This document shows positions 24,612 to 36,000 of a stretch of 64,000 bases of DNA, in pieces. Every line of letters begins with the position of its first letter. Within the stretch, counting starts at the first letter, position 1. The notes below the pieces were generated by a model, which had not been told where the DNA came from, did not search any database, and was given only the letters and a program-made list of their open reading frames with translations. This DNA is from Planctomycetaceae bacterium (lineage in GTDB: Bacteria; Planctomycetota; Planctomycetia; Pirellulales; Thermoguttaceae), in assembly GCA_021372005.1 (NCBI GenBank), contig JAJFVC010000094.1:1-64000 (forward strand), given 5' to 3'. The translations under genes and the position numbers were made by a program.

Positions 24612-26009
24612 ATGAAAGATTTCCGAAGCGAAAGCCTCAGCCACGATCCGATCCACGGTTACATTCCGTTCACCTCGTGCACGGAATTGCCGCCGGGTGA
24701 GGTGTCGGAACAAAAAATCATCGACCATCCGTGGCTTCAGCGGCTTCGGCAGATCCATCAGTTGCAGACGGCCTGGTGGGTGTTTCCGTCGGCCGAACAC
24801 ACGCGGTTTCAGCATGTTTTGGGGGCGATGCACCTGGCCAGCCGCGCCGTGGCGGCGCTGTATGAAAGCCTCCGCGAAGTTTGTCCCGGCACGCCCAGCC
24901 GCGGATATGTCGAGTCGCTCGTGCGGTTAGCCGCGCTGTTGCACGACGTGGGGCACGGCCCGTTCGGACATTTTTTCGACGAGCATTTTCTGTCCGACTT
25001 CGGGCTGAATCACGAGTTGCTCGGCGGTGAGATCATCCGACGCGAGCTTTCCGATTTGATTCGCCGCGTTCGACGCAATCCGAACAGCCGGCTTGAGGAG
25101 TGCGAAACGCTTGATCCCGATCAAATCGCTTTTCTGATCACCCGGCCCCGGGAGTTGGACGATCAGCGGCCGGCGTGGCTGCGGTTTTTGCGAGGGCTCT
25201 TTAGCGGACTGTACACCGTCGACAACATGGATTTCGTGCTCCGCGACGCTTACATGTCGGGCTACAGCATTCGGGCGTTCGACATCGAGCGGCTGCTGCA
25301 CTACAGCGCGTTTACGTCGAGGGGGCTGACGATTCACGAGCGAGGGCTGTCGTCGCTGGTGCGGTTCATCGGCGTTCGGGCCGAGCTGTTTCGGGCGATC
25401 TATTTTCATCGGACCGTTCGGGCGATCGATCTGGAATTGCAGGAGTTGTTTGTCGACAGCAAGGCCCATCTATTTCCGGGCAACCCGTTGGATCATCTCG
25501 ACCAGTATCAACGGTTTACCGAGTGGGCGCTGTTGATGGAGGTGGGCGGCTGGCCCATGAGCGATCGGCCGGAGCTACGGACGCTGGGCGAGCGCTGGCG
25601 GCGATTGCTGCACCGTGAGCTGCGGTGGAAAATGGCCTGCGAACGCACGAAGTTTTTCGAGCCGGGCGAGGCCGAGCAAGGCAGCGTGTTGAGTGACGCC
25701 GCGACCTTTGAAGCGGCCGTGCGGCGAGAGTTGCCGCAAGAGCTTCGCCGGTTGTCGCTGAAGTTTGACACGGCCCGGCACGTCCACCGGCCTGGTGCGC
25801 ATACGCCGGCGGCGGGGCAAAACTTCTTGTACGATCCGGCGACCGGCAAGATCCAGAGCCTCGACGACCGGGAACTATTCCATCGAATCGCCATCAGCTA
25901 CCGCATCTGCCGCATCTACGCCTTGGACCACTGCCATCAGGCGGAGCTGGCCGCCGCATTGGATCGATTGATCGGGCCTGCGGCGGTCGATGACGCCACG
26001 AATATGTAG
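24612..26009 (+). CDS. HD-domain phosphohydrolase (SAMHD1/dNTPase-like, COG1078 type)
   Basis: The protein has 465 residues from the ATG at 24612; an upstream in-frame start at 24564 would lie inside the promoter. It opens with DPIHGYIPFT and HPWLQRLRQIHQL, then TRFQHVLGAMHLASRAVAAL, which supplies the first HD histidine, and RLAALLHDVGHGPFGHFFDEHF, the HD pair. VDNMDFVLRDAYMSGY supplies a later Asp. This is the layout of SAMHD1-like deoxynucleotide triphosphohydrolases and their bacterial relatives, which bind a divalent metal and cut dNTPs or related nucleotides. Such proteins can influence dNTP pools or phage defence. The exact substrate is not readable here. It stands alone in its transcript. 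Confidence 0.87.
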   Translation: MKDFRSESLSHDPIHGYIPFTSCTELPPGEVSEQKIIDHPWLQRLRQIHQLQTAWWVFPSAEHTRFQHVLGAMHLASRAVAALYESLREVCPGTPSRGYVESLVRLAALLHDVGHGPFGHFFDEHFLSDFGLNHELLGGEIIRRELSDLIRRVRRNPNSRLEECETLDPDQIAFLITRPRELDDQRPAWLRFLRGLFSGLYTVDNMDFVLRDAYMSGYSIRAFDIERLLHYSAFTSRGLTIHERGLSSLVRFIGVRAELFRAIYFHRTVRAIDLELQELFVDSKAHLFPGNPLDHLDQYQRFTEWALLMEVGGWPMSDRPELRTLGERWRRLLHRELRWKMACERTKFFEPGEAEQGSVLSDAATFEAAVRRELPQELRRLSLKFDTARHVHRPGAHTPAAGQNFLYDPATGKIQSLDDRELFHRIAISYRICRIYALDHCHQAELAAALDRLIGPAAVDDATNM

Positions 26010-26153
26010 GTCTTTTGGCGTGGGGTGTGGTTGTTGTATTTTTTGTGTCTTCCCTATCTTGCTGCGTTCTCGCAACAATATCGATTCGGTGGGCATGTTG
26101 AGGCGATTATTTTCACTTTGGGGAAGATGCCTGGCGGTCGAGTGCTTCTGCGA

Positions 26154-26183
26154 TTGACAGTCGGACGGCGATTGCGGTAGAGT
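26154..26183 (+). promoter_or_regulatory. probable promoter of the esterase-fold gene
   Basis: TTGACA (26154-26159, perfect) and TAGAGT (26178-26183, TAnnnT form) are 18 bases apart. The predicted start near 26190 leaves about 70 bases of leader to the ATG at 26263. Confidence 0.55.
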
Positions 26184-26262
26184 TTCCGTATTCTTTAACG
26201 TGGCGGACGCTGCTGCACGGGTTGCTGGTTGAGTGTCCGCTGAACGAGAAAGTCTTCTTGAT

Positions 26263-27033
26263 ATGCCACGGACTCGACGATCCGTTCCGATTGGTTTTTC
26301 CGCTCCTCCAAAAATCGAGCCGACATTTCAAGTCGATTCGGCGCGTTGCACAACGGGGCGGTTGGATTTTCCGCACGCGCTGTTCGCGCCGCTGCATTAT
26401 ACGCCGGGCTATGCGTATCCTTTGATCGTGTGGCTTCACGGTCCCGGGGACGACGAACGGCAGTTGCAGCGGATCATGCCGATAGTGAGCATGCAGAACT
26501 TTTTGGCGGCGGCGCCGCGAGGATTTTTGTCGGCGTCCGAGGACGGCACAACGGCGGAAGGCTGCCGGTGGCGTCAGACGGACGACGACATTCAGCAGGC
26601 ATCGCAACGGGTGTTTGAGACGGTCGAGATTGCCCGACAGAAGTTTCACATCCATCCGCGGCGGATTTTTTTGGCCGGCTTCGATTGCGGAGGCACCATG
26701 GCGCTGCGGCTGGCGATGAACCATCCGACGCGATTTGCCGGCGTGGTTTCGTTGTGTGGACCGTTTCCCACCGGCAATTCGCCGCTGGGCAACTTGATCG
26801 CAGCGCGACGGCTCGGGCTGCTTTTGGCCAGCGGACGCGACAGCCGACGTTATTCGGCGGCGACGGTGTGCGAAGACCTGAGGCTGTTGCACACGGCGGG
26901 CCTGTCGGTCACCGTGCGGCAGTATCCGTGCGGCGACGAACTGACGCCGCAGATGTTGGCGGACGTCAACCGCTGGATCATGGAGCAGGTTCTTTCGACG
27001 CGGTCGGAGTCTTTGGAGCCGGCCGCGGACTAA
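26263..27033 (+). CDS. alpha/beta-hydrolase (phospholipase/carboxylesterase-like) with Cys in the nucleophile elbow
   Basis: The protein has 256 residues from the ATG at 26263 (a GTG at 26233 would add ten). The fold signs are YPLIVWLHGPGDDERQLQRIMP (oxyanion region), NFLAAAPRGF, the helix VFETVEIARQKFHIHPRRIFLAGFDCGGTMALRLAMNHP, and GRDSRRY, which supplies the usual acid. In classical esterases the elbow is G-x-S-x-G. Here it is GFDCGG, with Cys in place of Ser. Where the catalytic His is expected (YPxGHxxxP), the text is YPCGDELTP, so the His is replaced by Asp. The enzyme may be inactive, may use Cys in another way, or may act as a binding protein. No signal peptide is seen. The fold is clear; the activity is not. 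Confidence 0.78.
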   Translation: MPRTRRSVPIGFSAPPKIEPTFQVDSARCTTGRLDFPHALFAPLHYTPGYAYPLIVWLHGPGDDERQLQRIMPIVSMQNFLAAAPRGFLSASEDGTTAEGCRWRQTDDDIQQASQRVFETVEIARQKFHIHPRRIFLAGFDCGGTMALRLAMNHPTRFAGVVSLCGPFPTGNSPLGNLIAARRLGLLLASGRDSRRYSAATVCEDLRLLHTAGLSVTVRQYPCGDELTPQMLADVNRWIMEQVLSTRSESLEPAAD

Positions 27034-27091
27034 CCACGCCGCAGACGATCGCCGCTCAAGGCAAGCAATCGTCTACGACGATGGATTTAGG

Positions 27092-30000
27092 TTAGTTGTT
27101 GCTCTCACCAGAGTACAACAACGCATAAGCGTTGTCGACGGCCGAAGCGTTGGTTTCAACGGAATACCGGACGCCGGCGCCGAGCTTGTCGCTCATCAAT
27201 CCCGACGAATGGCCGTAGCCGAGCACGTGTTCCATTTCGTGCATCACGGTGGTCAGTAGATCGACTCGCGTGGCGGCGGCCGAACCCTTCAAGGCGGCCA
27301 TGGCGGTTGAACCGGTCACGGCGGCGTATTCGGCGTCATCGCTTGGCGTCGAGTCGACGAACCAGCCGTAACCGGCCGCATCGTCGTCGATCAAGATCGT
27401 GGTTCCCGCGGTTTCGCCCAACGTGGCGCCGTCGAGACTGGCGATTTTTACATTGACCGAAGCGAGCGTCGAGGCGACGTAGGAGCCCAACTCCGCCGAC
27501 AGTCGATTGATCGCTTCGGCGACGATGGAATCCAATTCGGCTTCCGTGAGTGTGGCGGCCGAGCTGTCGACCAACGCCGTGCCGTCGAGCGTCAAGGCGG
27601 CGACGGCTTTCGAGACGGACATCGCCGCGACACTCTTGGAGTTGATGTTCGTCCAGGACGAATTTGCCACCCAGGCCAACGTTCCGATGGTGTTGCCGTA
27701 AGAAACCACCAGGTCTTCATGGCCGTCTGCATTGACGTCAGCAACCTTGATGTTGTTGCTAGTGCCTTTGCCGTTGCCGATGTTGACCCACTGTTTCGAG
27801 GCGTTGGTGAAATCCCAAACACCGCGGAACAAGGCGCCGAACTCGGCGACGACCTCGTCGGCTCCGTTGCCGTCGAGATCGGCGACCGCGACGGATTGCG
27901 CATTGAAACCGTTGATCTTCGTCATTGTGCCCGATGTCGAATTGGCGTCGTATCGCACCCAAAGTCCGCTGGCGTCCAGATCAAGCACAACATCATTGAC
28001 TTGGCCGTCGCCGTTGAGATCGCCGATCGCAATGCTGGAAGCGGCCGTCGCATAGAGCGTCTTGGACGCCCCATTGTTCATCAATGTCGAAGTGCCGTTC
28101 TGACCGGTCAGACTGAACACGAGGTCGTCTTTTTCGTTGCTGTCCAAGTCGGCGACGGCGATGGCTTTGATCGTCTTGCCGCTGAGGAACCGCCAAGTGG
28201 AGGCCGTCGTGTAGTACTCAAGGAATCCCCAGCCGGTTCCGAGGCCGAGGAACAGTTCGTCCGCGCCGTCGCCGTTGGCGTCCGCCGCGAGGAGTGACGT
28301 GGCGACGCGGTCGTGGATTTTCTTCCACACTCCGGACGATTCGGTGATGTTGTAACGAATGTAAGTTCCTTGGTAGGGTCCCGAGGTGAATGCCAACGCG
28401 GCGTCGTCTTGATAACCGTCGCCGTCGTAATCGCCGACGCAGATAACCGTGGCGGCCGTCGAACAAAGCACCGTCGACGAACCGTTATTCCAGACCACGG
28501 TTCCGTCGGAACTGGTCGACAGCACCAAACTGTCGCCTAAAACCGTCTTGGAAGAACTGCTGCTCCCGGACAGTCCGACCAACCGAGCGAAGACGGCCGT
28601 ACCCGACGTACCATAGTAGATCGGGCCGAGCCACGCGAGCACTACGTTACCGTTGTCGGTCATCGTAACCGCCGGGTTTGTTTGATCGCCGGCGGTCGTC
28701 GCATTGATGCGGAACTCACCGATCACCGTGCCCGACGAGTCTTTCATTTCACCGCCGGTGGCGTTGTAGATATGGGCGTACACGCCATAGTCGGTCAGCA
28801 AGACGTCGTCCTTGCCGTAAGACGACCACGCGACGGTGAAGTTGCCGTTGCTGTCGCACGAAACGTCGGATTGCCACTGATAACTCGACGTAATGGAGTT
28901 GACGCGGAATTCACTGGACGTGCGAGCCGCGCCCGTGGCGTAGAACTGTCGGGCGTAGACGCCCCAGAGACTTCCGTCCTGCAGATAGCTCGACCAAGAG
29001 ACCACGAAATTGCCGGAGTCGTCGACCGCGACGCTCGGATCCTGTTGTAGGTTGCTCGTGTAACTGTTGACGAGGAACTCGCCGCCGACGAAATTGATCG
29101 CCTTTGTGTCAATTTCACTTGTCTTAGGCAACAGAAGCTTTTGGCCGTAGATGTCCCAGTTGCTGCTGGAGTTGTAGCCTTCCCAGACGACCACGATGCT
29201 GCCGCTGTTCGAGATGGCGACGTCCGAGTTGATGTTCGTACGGCTGGTGTTTGTGCTGATAAGGTACTCGCTGGTCAGCGAGGTGCCGTTGCCACGGAAT
29301 GTCCGGCCGTAAATGTTGCCGAACAGATTGCCGCTGACGTTGTACTTGGTCCAGGTGACAATGAAATTGCCATTGGATGCAACTGCCACGCTGGGACTCT
29401 CTTGCCGTGCCAACGAAATTTGGCTGACACGGATCGGATCGCCCTTGACATTTCCATCGGCGTTGTAGCAGCGGGCAAAGATGCCATAGTTGCCGTCGCT
29501 GCCGTAGCCTTCCCAAACGATGACGATGTCGCCATCCGAGTTCATCGCCACGTCGGGGTGCAAGCCGTACAGCGTGTTGGCCGTTAGCAGACCGACGACG
29601 TTGCCTGAGGCGTCATACCGTTGGCCATAGATGATGCCGGCGTCTTCCCAGACGATGATGTAACCGTTGCTACCGCTGGCCGTCACAACGTCTTCTTGGC
29701 CACCGAGTAGGGTGCCGGTGTTGATGGGGGTATCGGTGGTGCCGGGGGTAGGCGTGCCCGGACCAGGGATATTGCCGCCATCGCCGCCACCGCCGCCACC
29801 GCTGCCAGTGTTGATGGTGAACGCTCTCTGGAAATCACCGCCCGCCACTCCGTCATCGTTGCCGTCCAATGCGACCCCGTTAACGTCCCGAACGTTGGCG
29901 CTCAACGTTAAGATATAGGACCCAGAGTCGAGAGGATCGAAAGCGGAAGTCTTCGGATCGACGTCACACTGAAGGACAACTTCATACGTGTTCGTTGCGT

Positions 30001-33000
30001 CGTCGAAAGTGTAGCTGTAAACCGTGACGCCATAGGCGATGGTCGACCCATCCTTGCTGATGCTCCAGTTGTTGGGGTTCAGCACGCTGTAGTTCCAGCC
30101 GGCCTGACCCGCCTTGTCGGTGTTCAACATCTCGGTGAAGGTCACCTTGATCGTCTTCACCGTGTTGGCGACGGTTTCCATGTTGAGAAGGATGTTGTTT
30201 GGGCTTTGCGTTGTGTCAATCGTCATGACGACGCGAGGACCGGCCGTGTCGGTCAACTGGCGGAACGCTTGCAGGAACACGCCCTGGTTGTCCTTCGGAG
30301 TGGTTTTCGTTCCGTTACCGCTCCATACGACGATGAAATCGCCGTTGTCGTCCATCGAAACGCTTGGGTACAGTTGATTGCCGTCCGTGGTCGTGTTGAT
30401 GGCGAACTCTTGCAGATATTGCCCGTTGGAGCCGTACGCCGTAGTCGTGGAGACAAGGCCGTTGCGGACAAAACGCTGGCCGTAGATGCCGTAGCTGTTG
30501 GGCGTGTCGGTCGAGCCGTCTTTGTCCTGGTAGCTCTGCCAGACGACCACGAAATCGCCGGCGGCGTTCATGGCGACGTCGGAATACTGCTGATTGTTGT
30601 CGGTGAACGTATTGACGCAGAACTCGTTGCCGACGGCCTTGCCGGTCTTGTCGTATCGACGGGCAAAAATGCCGTCTTCACCGTTGGCCGTCGTGGAGTT
30701 ATTGCCGCTGTCTTGACCGAAGCTGGTCCAGGTGATGACGAAATCGCCATCGGCGTCCATGGCCACGGACGACGATCGCTGATTGCCGCTCACGATGCTG
30801 TTGACGAGGACTTCCCGGCCGCCGCCGGTGACGGAAGAAACCGCGTCGGCGTAGGTGTACGACGTCTGGAGGACGTCCATGTGCCCGTAGTAGTTGCCAA
30901 CTTGCACATCGTCGTCATAGAGATTCGACAGAAATTGGACAGCGGCGGCGTCGACGTTTACCTGATAGCCAAGATCGCCCAGCGAGGCGGCCGTCATGCG
31001 GCTCAGGACGTTCGTGCCGGAGTTGATCCATCCGGTCATCAATTCGTTACCAAACACGGACTCGCGCCAGTGTGAATCGCGGGTGCCGCTGCCGCCGGTG
31101 TTTTCGACGGGCACGGACGTCGCAGTCAACCCGTAGGCCTTATTATACTCGGCCACCGCACCGGCGCCGACAAATTCAGGGTCGTCTCCGCCAGCCCCGG
31201 TCAGCAAGTTCAGATCGGTCCAGATGGTACCGAAGCCGAGCACATGTCCCATCTCGTGGGTGATCACATCCAGAAGCGAACCGTTGGTCTCCATGTCTGC
31301 CAAGTCGGCCGTATCGAACTGCATGATGCCGGCGTAGGGAAGATCGGAACCGGTGCGAAGTCCGGTGGGGCCGGCCTGGCCGAGGATGCCGCCTTCGCCA
31401 TCGATGTAGATCCCGCTGGCGTCAATCAAGATGTCGTCGATATAGCCGGTGCTCGTCATGACGTCCGCCACGTCGCCGACGATGATCGATTCCCAACGCG
31501 CGGCCGCCTCGGCGAACACCAATTGCTGGCTGGCGGACAATCCACCGCTGAAGTGAACCGTGACATTGAACTGCGAGCCGCTGTCGGATCCCGAGGACGC
31601 CGTGAACAACTTGGAGTAAATGTTCGACTCGTAGGTATTGTCACCGCCCTGACCGTAGCTAGTCCAGGTGATGACGAAATTCCCCGCGTCGTCCATGGCG
31701 ATATCCGGATCCAGTTGGTCGTTGTCCGTCGTGTCGTTGACCTGGAACTCGGCGAGCGAGCCTTCGCGTTCCGTGCTCGCGGTGACGGTGCCGCTGGATC
31801 CGGAGTCCACGATAATGTCATTGGTCTCGACCGTGATGCCGAGCTGATTGGAATTGCCTCTGGCGTTAATGAACTCGATGCGCACTTGCGTTCCGTTCAA
31901 GTTTGTTACTTGGACAACCTGCCCTGCGGCGCCATCCTCGGCATTGAGGCCGATCTCGACCAAGGCCTTTTTCAGTTGGATTATGAAATCGCTGTTTGGA
32001 TTGCTCGGGCCTCCGGTGTTGCCGTTGAATCGGACGGCCGTCGTACTCGTAGCTCCCTGCCAAGTCAGCTTGAACGTGCCTGTAAACTTGACATCGAAGG
32101 TCAGGACGCTACGTTCGTTGATGCCGCCGGTCCGATTGCCGTCGGCGTCAAATCGCGTGGCGTAGATGCCGTAACCGCTACCGTCCTGGTAATTGCTTTG
32201 CCATGCGACGGTGAAATCGCCGTCCGAATCCATCGCCACGGCGGCATTATGCTGAGCGCTGGCCGGCGTTGCGTTGACGACGAAATCGCTCTTTTTGAGC
32301 GTTCGGTCGAAATTGTAAAGGGCAGCGTGAACATTCCAGCCGCTTCCGTCAGTGTCGTACTGCGACCATGTGACGACGAAATTGCCCTTGTCGTCGCAGG
32401 CCACCGCGACGTCGCTGGCGGTCATGTTTTCGGTCACCGAGACTAAGTGGGGCGTCTTGGATAACTCGACGCGGTTACCGGAGGAGTCGGTTCCCCAGGT
32501 GACGTCGTAGACCGTGGCATACACGGCGCCCATGACAGGGGTCGTACCCAACGTGCCCGTTGGCAGAGGCGTCGTGCTGGCGCCCGTTGGGGCAAACTGT
32601 GTAATGGTCGGCTGGACCGTTACGGTCGACATCGACCCGTACACCAAGTCGAATACGAAGGTGGTGGCGGTGGATTTAAGGCTGTTGAAGGCAACCGTCA
32701 GATTGGGCGCTTGCTTGCCGAAGACGCTCAATTTGCTCAAGGCGGTTTGGATGTTGCTGGCGGTCAACGTTGTGCCGGCCGGGACGAACTGGATATTGCT
32801 GGTGGGTAGTAGGTCGCTGTCGACCTTCAACCGGAACCACGTATTCGCCGTCGGCGTCGACGCGAACGTGAAGGTAAGGGTCTGTCCGGACTGAGTGGCC
32901 CAAGCGACGATGGAATCACCGTCGGCGTCGCTGGCCGTCGCCTGCGAAGTGGTGATCTGACTGTTGTCGGTCTGCGTATCGTTGACAATCGTTTCGGTGC

Positions 33001-36000
33001 CGGTTGGCCGCAGAACGTCGAACGTGCGGCTGAAATCGGCGCCGTTGGTGTTGTAGCCCGTGCTGGCCAGGGGGTTGCCATTCGCGTCGAAAATCGTGCG
33101 TTTGGCGACCAATTGATAATGGCCGTCGGACAGGCCCTCGGAAAACACATCGGCGTTGAACGTGACGACCGCTTCCCATTTGTTGAACGTCGTCGTATTA
33201 TTGAGCCTTTCCCAATAGCTTTCGTTTAAGCCGAACGACACGGATTCGATGGCGTTGCTGATCAGGACGCCGTCGCGCATCAATGCCCAGTTGTTGACGT
33301 TGGTGACGCTATTGTCGCCGGTGATCATCAGTTCTTCATCGAAGGTGACGACCATGCGAGTCAACGCGTCGGTCACCGTGTCATTGTTGTTCAGTCGGTC
33401 GCCGTCGGCCAACAAGAAGTCGGTGACGTTTGCACCGGCCGTGTCGCTGTTCTCAGAGAACGTGCGGAAGTAGATGTTGTTGATGCCGATCGAGCCCGCG
33501 GTGTTGCTCGGGGTGAATTGGGTCCAAACGGTGATGAAATCGCCGTCGGTGGCCATTGCGGCCGAGACATTGGATTGCTGCGTGCCGTTGTAGTCTGGGT
33601 AGGTGTAATCGTGGGCCAAAAGTGGCATGACAGTCGGAACTAGGGCGGTCGACCCGTCGGAACGCGTCAACTTGGCGTTCGTAGTTGTAGTGTCCAGCGA
33701 CAGCGAAATGTACGTGTCGTGCGATTCACCGAGGAACGTGATTTCATAAATATAGGAGGCATAATATGGCGCACCGGTGCTGGGAGTGGTGAGGTCGCCG
33801 ACGCCGCGTGAGGAAAAATCCCAGTCGGTGTTGGCCTTGGCGGCGATTTCTGCATCGGAAATGAGACGAACCGAAACGGTGCCTTCGTGGCGAGTGCCGT
33901 CGTTTTCATCCAAGGTCTCATCCCAGTTAATACCCAAAATCTTCAGAACCGCACTGCTTCTCAAGGCGTCTTCGATGGCGGCGATCATCTTGGTCGCGTC
34001 AAGACTCGTACCGGTAGCCTGGATGGAGATAGGAACGGTTGTCTCGATGTTTTTGCTGTTGATCACCTTTAACGAAAAAGTGCCGCCGGTTGCAAGTTTG
34101 TCGATATCGATGTAATAACGGGAGTTCGAGCCGTCGCGGGTATTGTTGGCGACGCTGTCGCTGTTTAGCACGCGGCAGGCGGCGCTGGAGTTCGGATCGG
34201 AGTCGAACTGGCTGAACAAAACGTCATTGGCCGTGCCGCGGAGCAGGCCCAGCTTGCTCTCAAAAATCTCACGAATGCGTCCAAGGACGTAGTCGCGGTT
34301 CGTCATCGTTATCGAGGGGTTAACCACCGTGCTGCCGGCGGAATGCGATGTTGGCGGTGAAGCGGTTCGTTTGACGGTAAGCTTGTAAACACTATAGCCT
34401 GTCGAGTAACTTGTGATATTTGTAATCGTGCTGATACTCATCGCCTCGCCGTCGATCTTGATATCCGACAAGCTGGGGGACACCATCGCATCGTTCAGCA
34501 CGGCATAGAAAGTCGTGTCCGAGGCCGTGATTCCATTTGACGCCGTCGTTGAAGTGCCAATGACGAAACCGATGCCGGTGCCGAGACACATCGGGGCTTG
34601 ACATTGCGCCAGAATGTTTTCCAGGATCGTGTCGACGTCAATGCTGGTGAATTTGTCGCCGGTCTCAGAATAGGTGAGACTGTATGTCCTGGCAGTCTGG
34701 TAAATGGACTGAAGATTGAACAGATTCAAATATGGCGTCACACAGACATTGTCTTCCTGAAGCAACGAGCTGCTGAACAGCGAGTAGCTGATGCCGGACA
34801 CGGTTTCGCTGGTGTCAGCACCGAAGCCCTCGTAGAAAACCGTCAAGTCGCCGTCGGCGTCCATAACCGGTTGGCCGCCGTATTGCGAGTTCGGCCACAT
34901 ATTAGCGTCCGTGGTGTTGAATGTCGCACTGTTGGCCCGAAATTGAGTGCGAAGAAATTTGCCGCTCACGGCGCCGTTGGAGTCGTACAACTCCCATTCC
35001 GTGACAAAGACATCCGATGTGGCTTTGCCACTGATGTTGTCGTTGCTGGTGTTGTAGGCACACCCAATGACGAAGTTGTCCGCGGAATCGAAATCGATGC
35101 CCGTGATGCCGCCGCCGCCGGCCGCGAATTGGTTCAGCAGCACCGCGCCTTGGCCGCTGTACACCTTGGCGTAGACGGTCGCGATGTAAGTTTTGTGCTG
35201 GTAGTAATTCGGATCGTTGGTGTCGTTCCAGCCGATGGCGATCGCGCCGCTCGCGCTCATGGCGACGTAAGGACTGAAGGAAGCAGTCGTGTTGTCGATC
35301 GTATTGACTTGGAACTCGTCGCCCAGTTTGTTGCCGTCGCGGTCGTAGCGCTGCGCCTTGATGGTGTTGAAATAGCTCAAATCCTGGCCCATGCTGGCCC
35401 AAGCGATCGTGAAATTGCCGTCCGAGTCCATGCCGACCGATGGGTCGCTTTGGGTGTTGGTCAAAATCGTGTTGACCAGGAACTGGTCGCCCAAAGCGCG
35501 GATGCTCTGGAAATACGTCGAAGCCTGACCGGCAAGGTTCGTCGTGTTCGGCGTGATGCTGCTCAAATAGGATACGTTGTTGCTGGCGAACGCGGACTGG
35601 ATCGCAGTCGAAGTCCAACTGCTATTTGGCGTGCAGGTGATCACGGGGATCGACGCAGCATCATTCCACTCGATGGTCGTCACGGAAGTGGTGGCCGAAC
35701 TTGGCGTCACGGTCACTGACGACGGATCATAGCCCAAACGGTTCAGCGCGTACTTGATGTTGTTGGCTGACGCGATGGGATCCAACGGATCGAAACTGAT
35801 CGCACCGGAAGTGCCTTTGTCCGTCGTAAGGGTGAACGTGCCGGTGCTGAGCGTGGAGGTGCTGGTGAACGTGATGGTTTGTGTGACGCCATCGATGAAA
35901 CCAGCCGCCGAAAACCGTCGCGCGTAAATGTCGGTGTAGCTGCCCGTGGTCGTCGAATCGCTTTCCCATGTGATGACAAAGTCGCCGTCGGCGTCCATGG

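Noticed and set aside
29740-29815. Repeated CCGCC/CCACCG sequence looking like a microsatellite
   Set aside because: It encodes the Gly/Pro linker of the giant surface protein in frame and needs no separate explanation.
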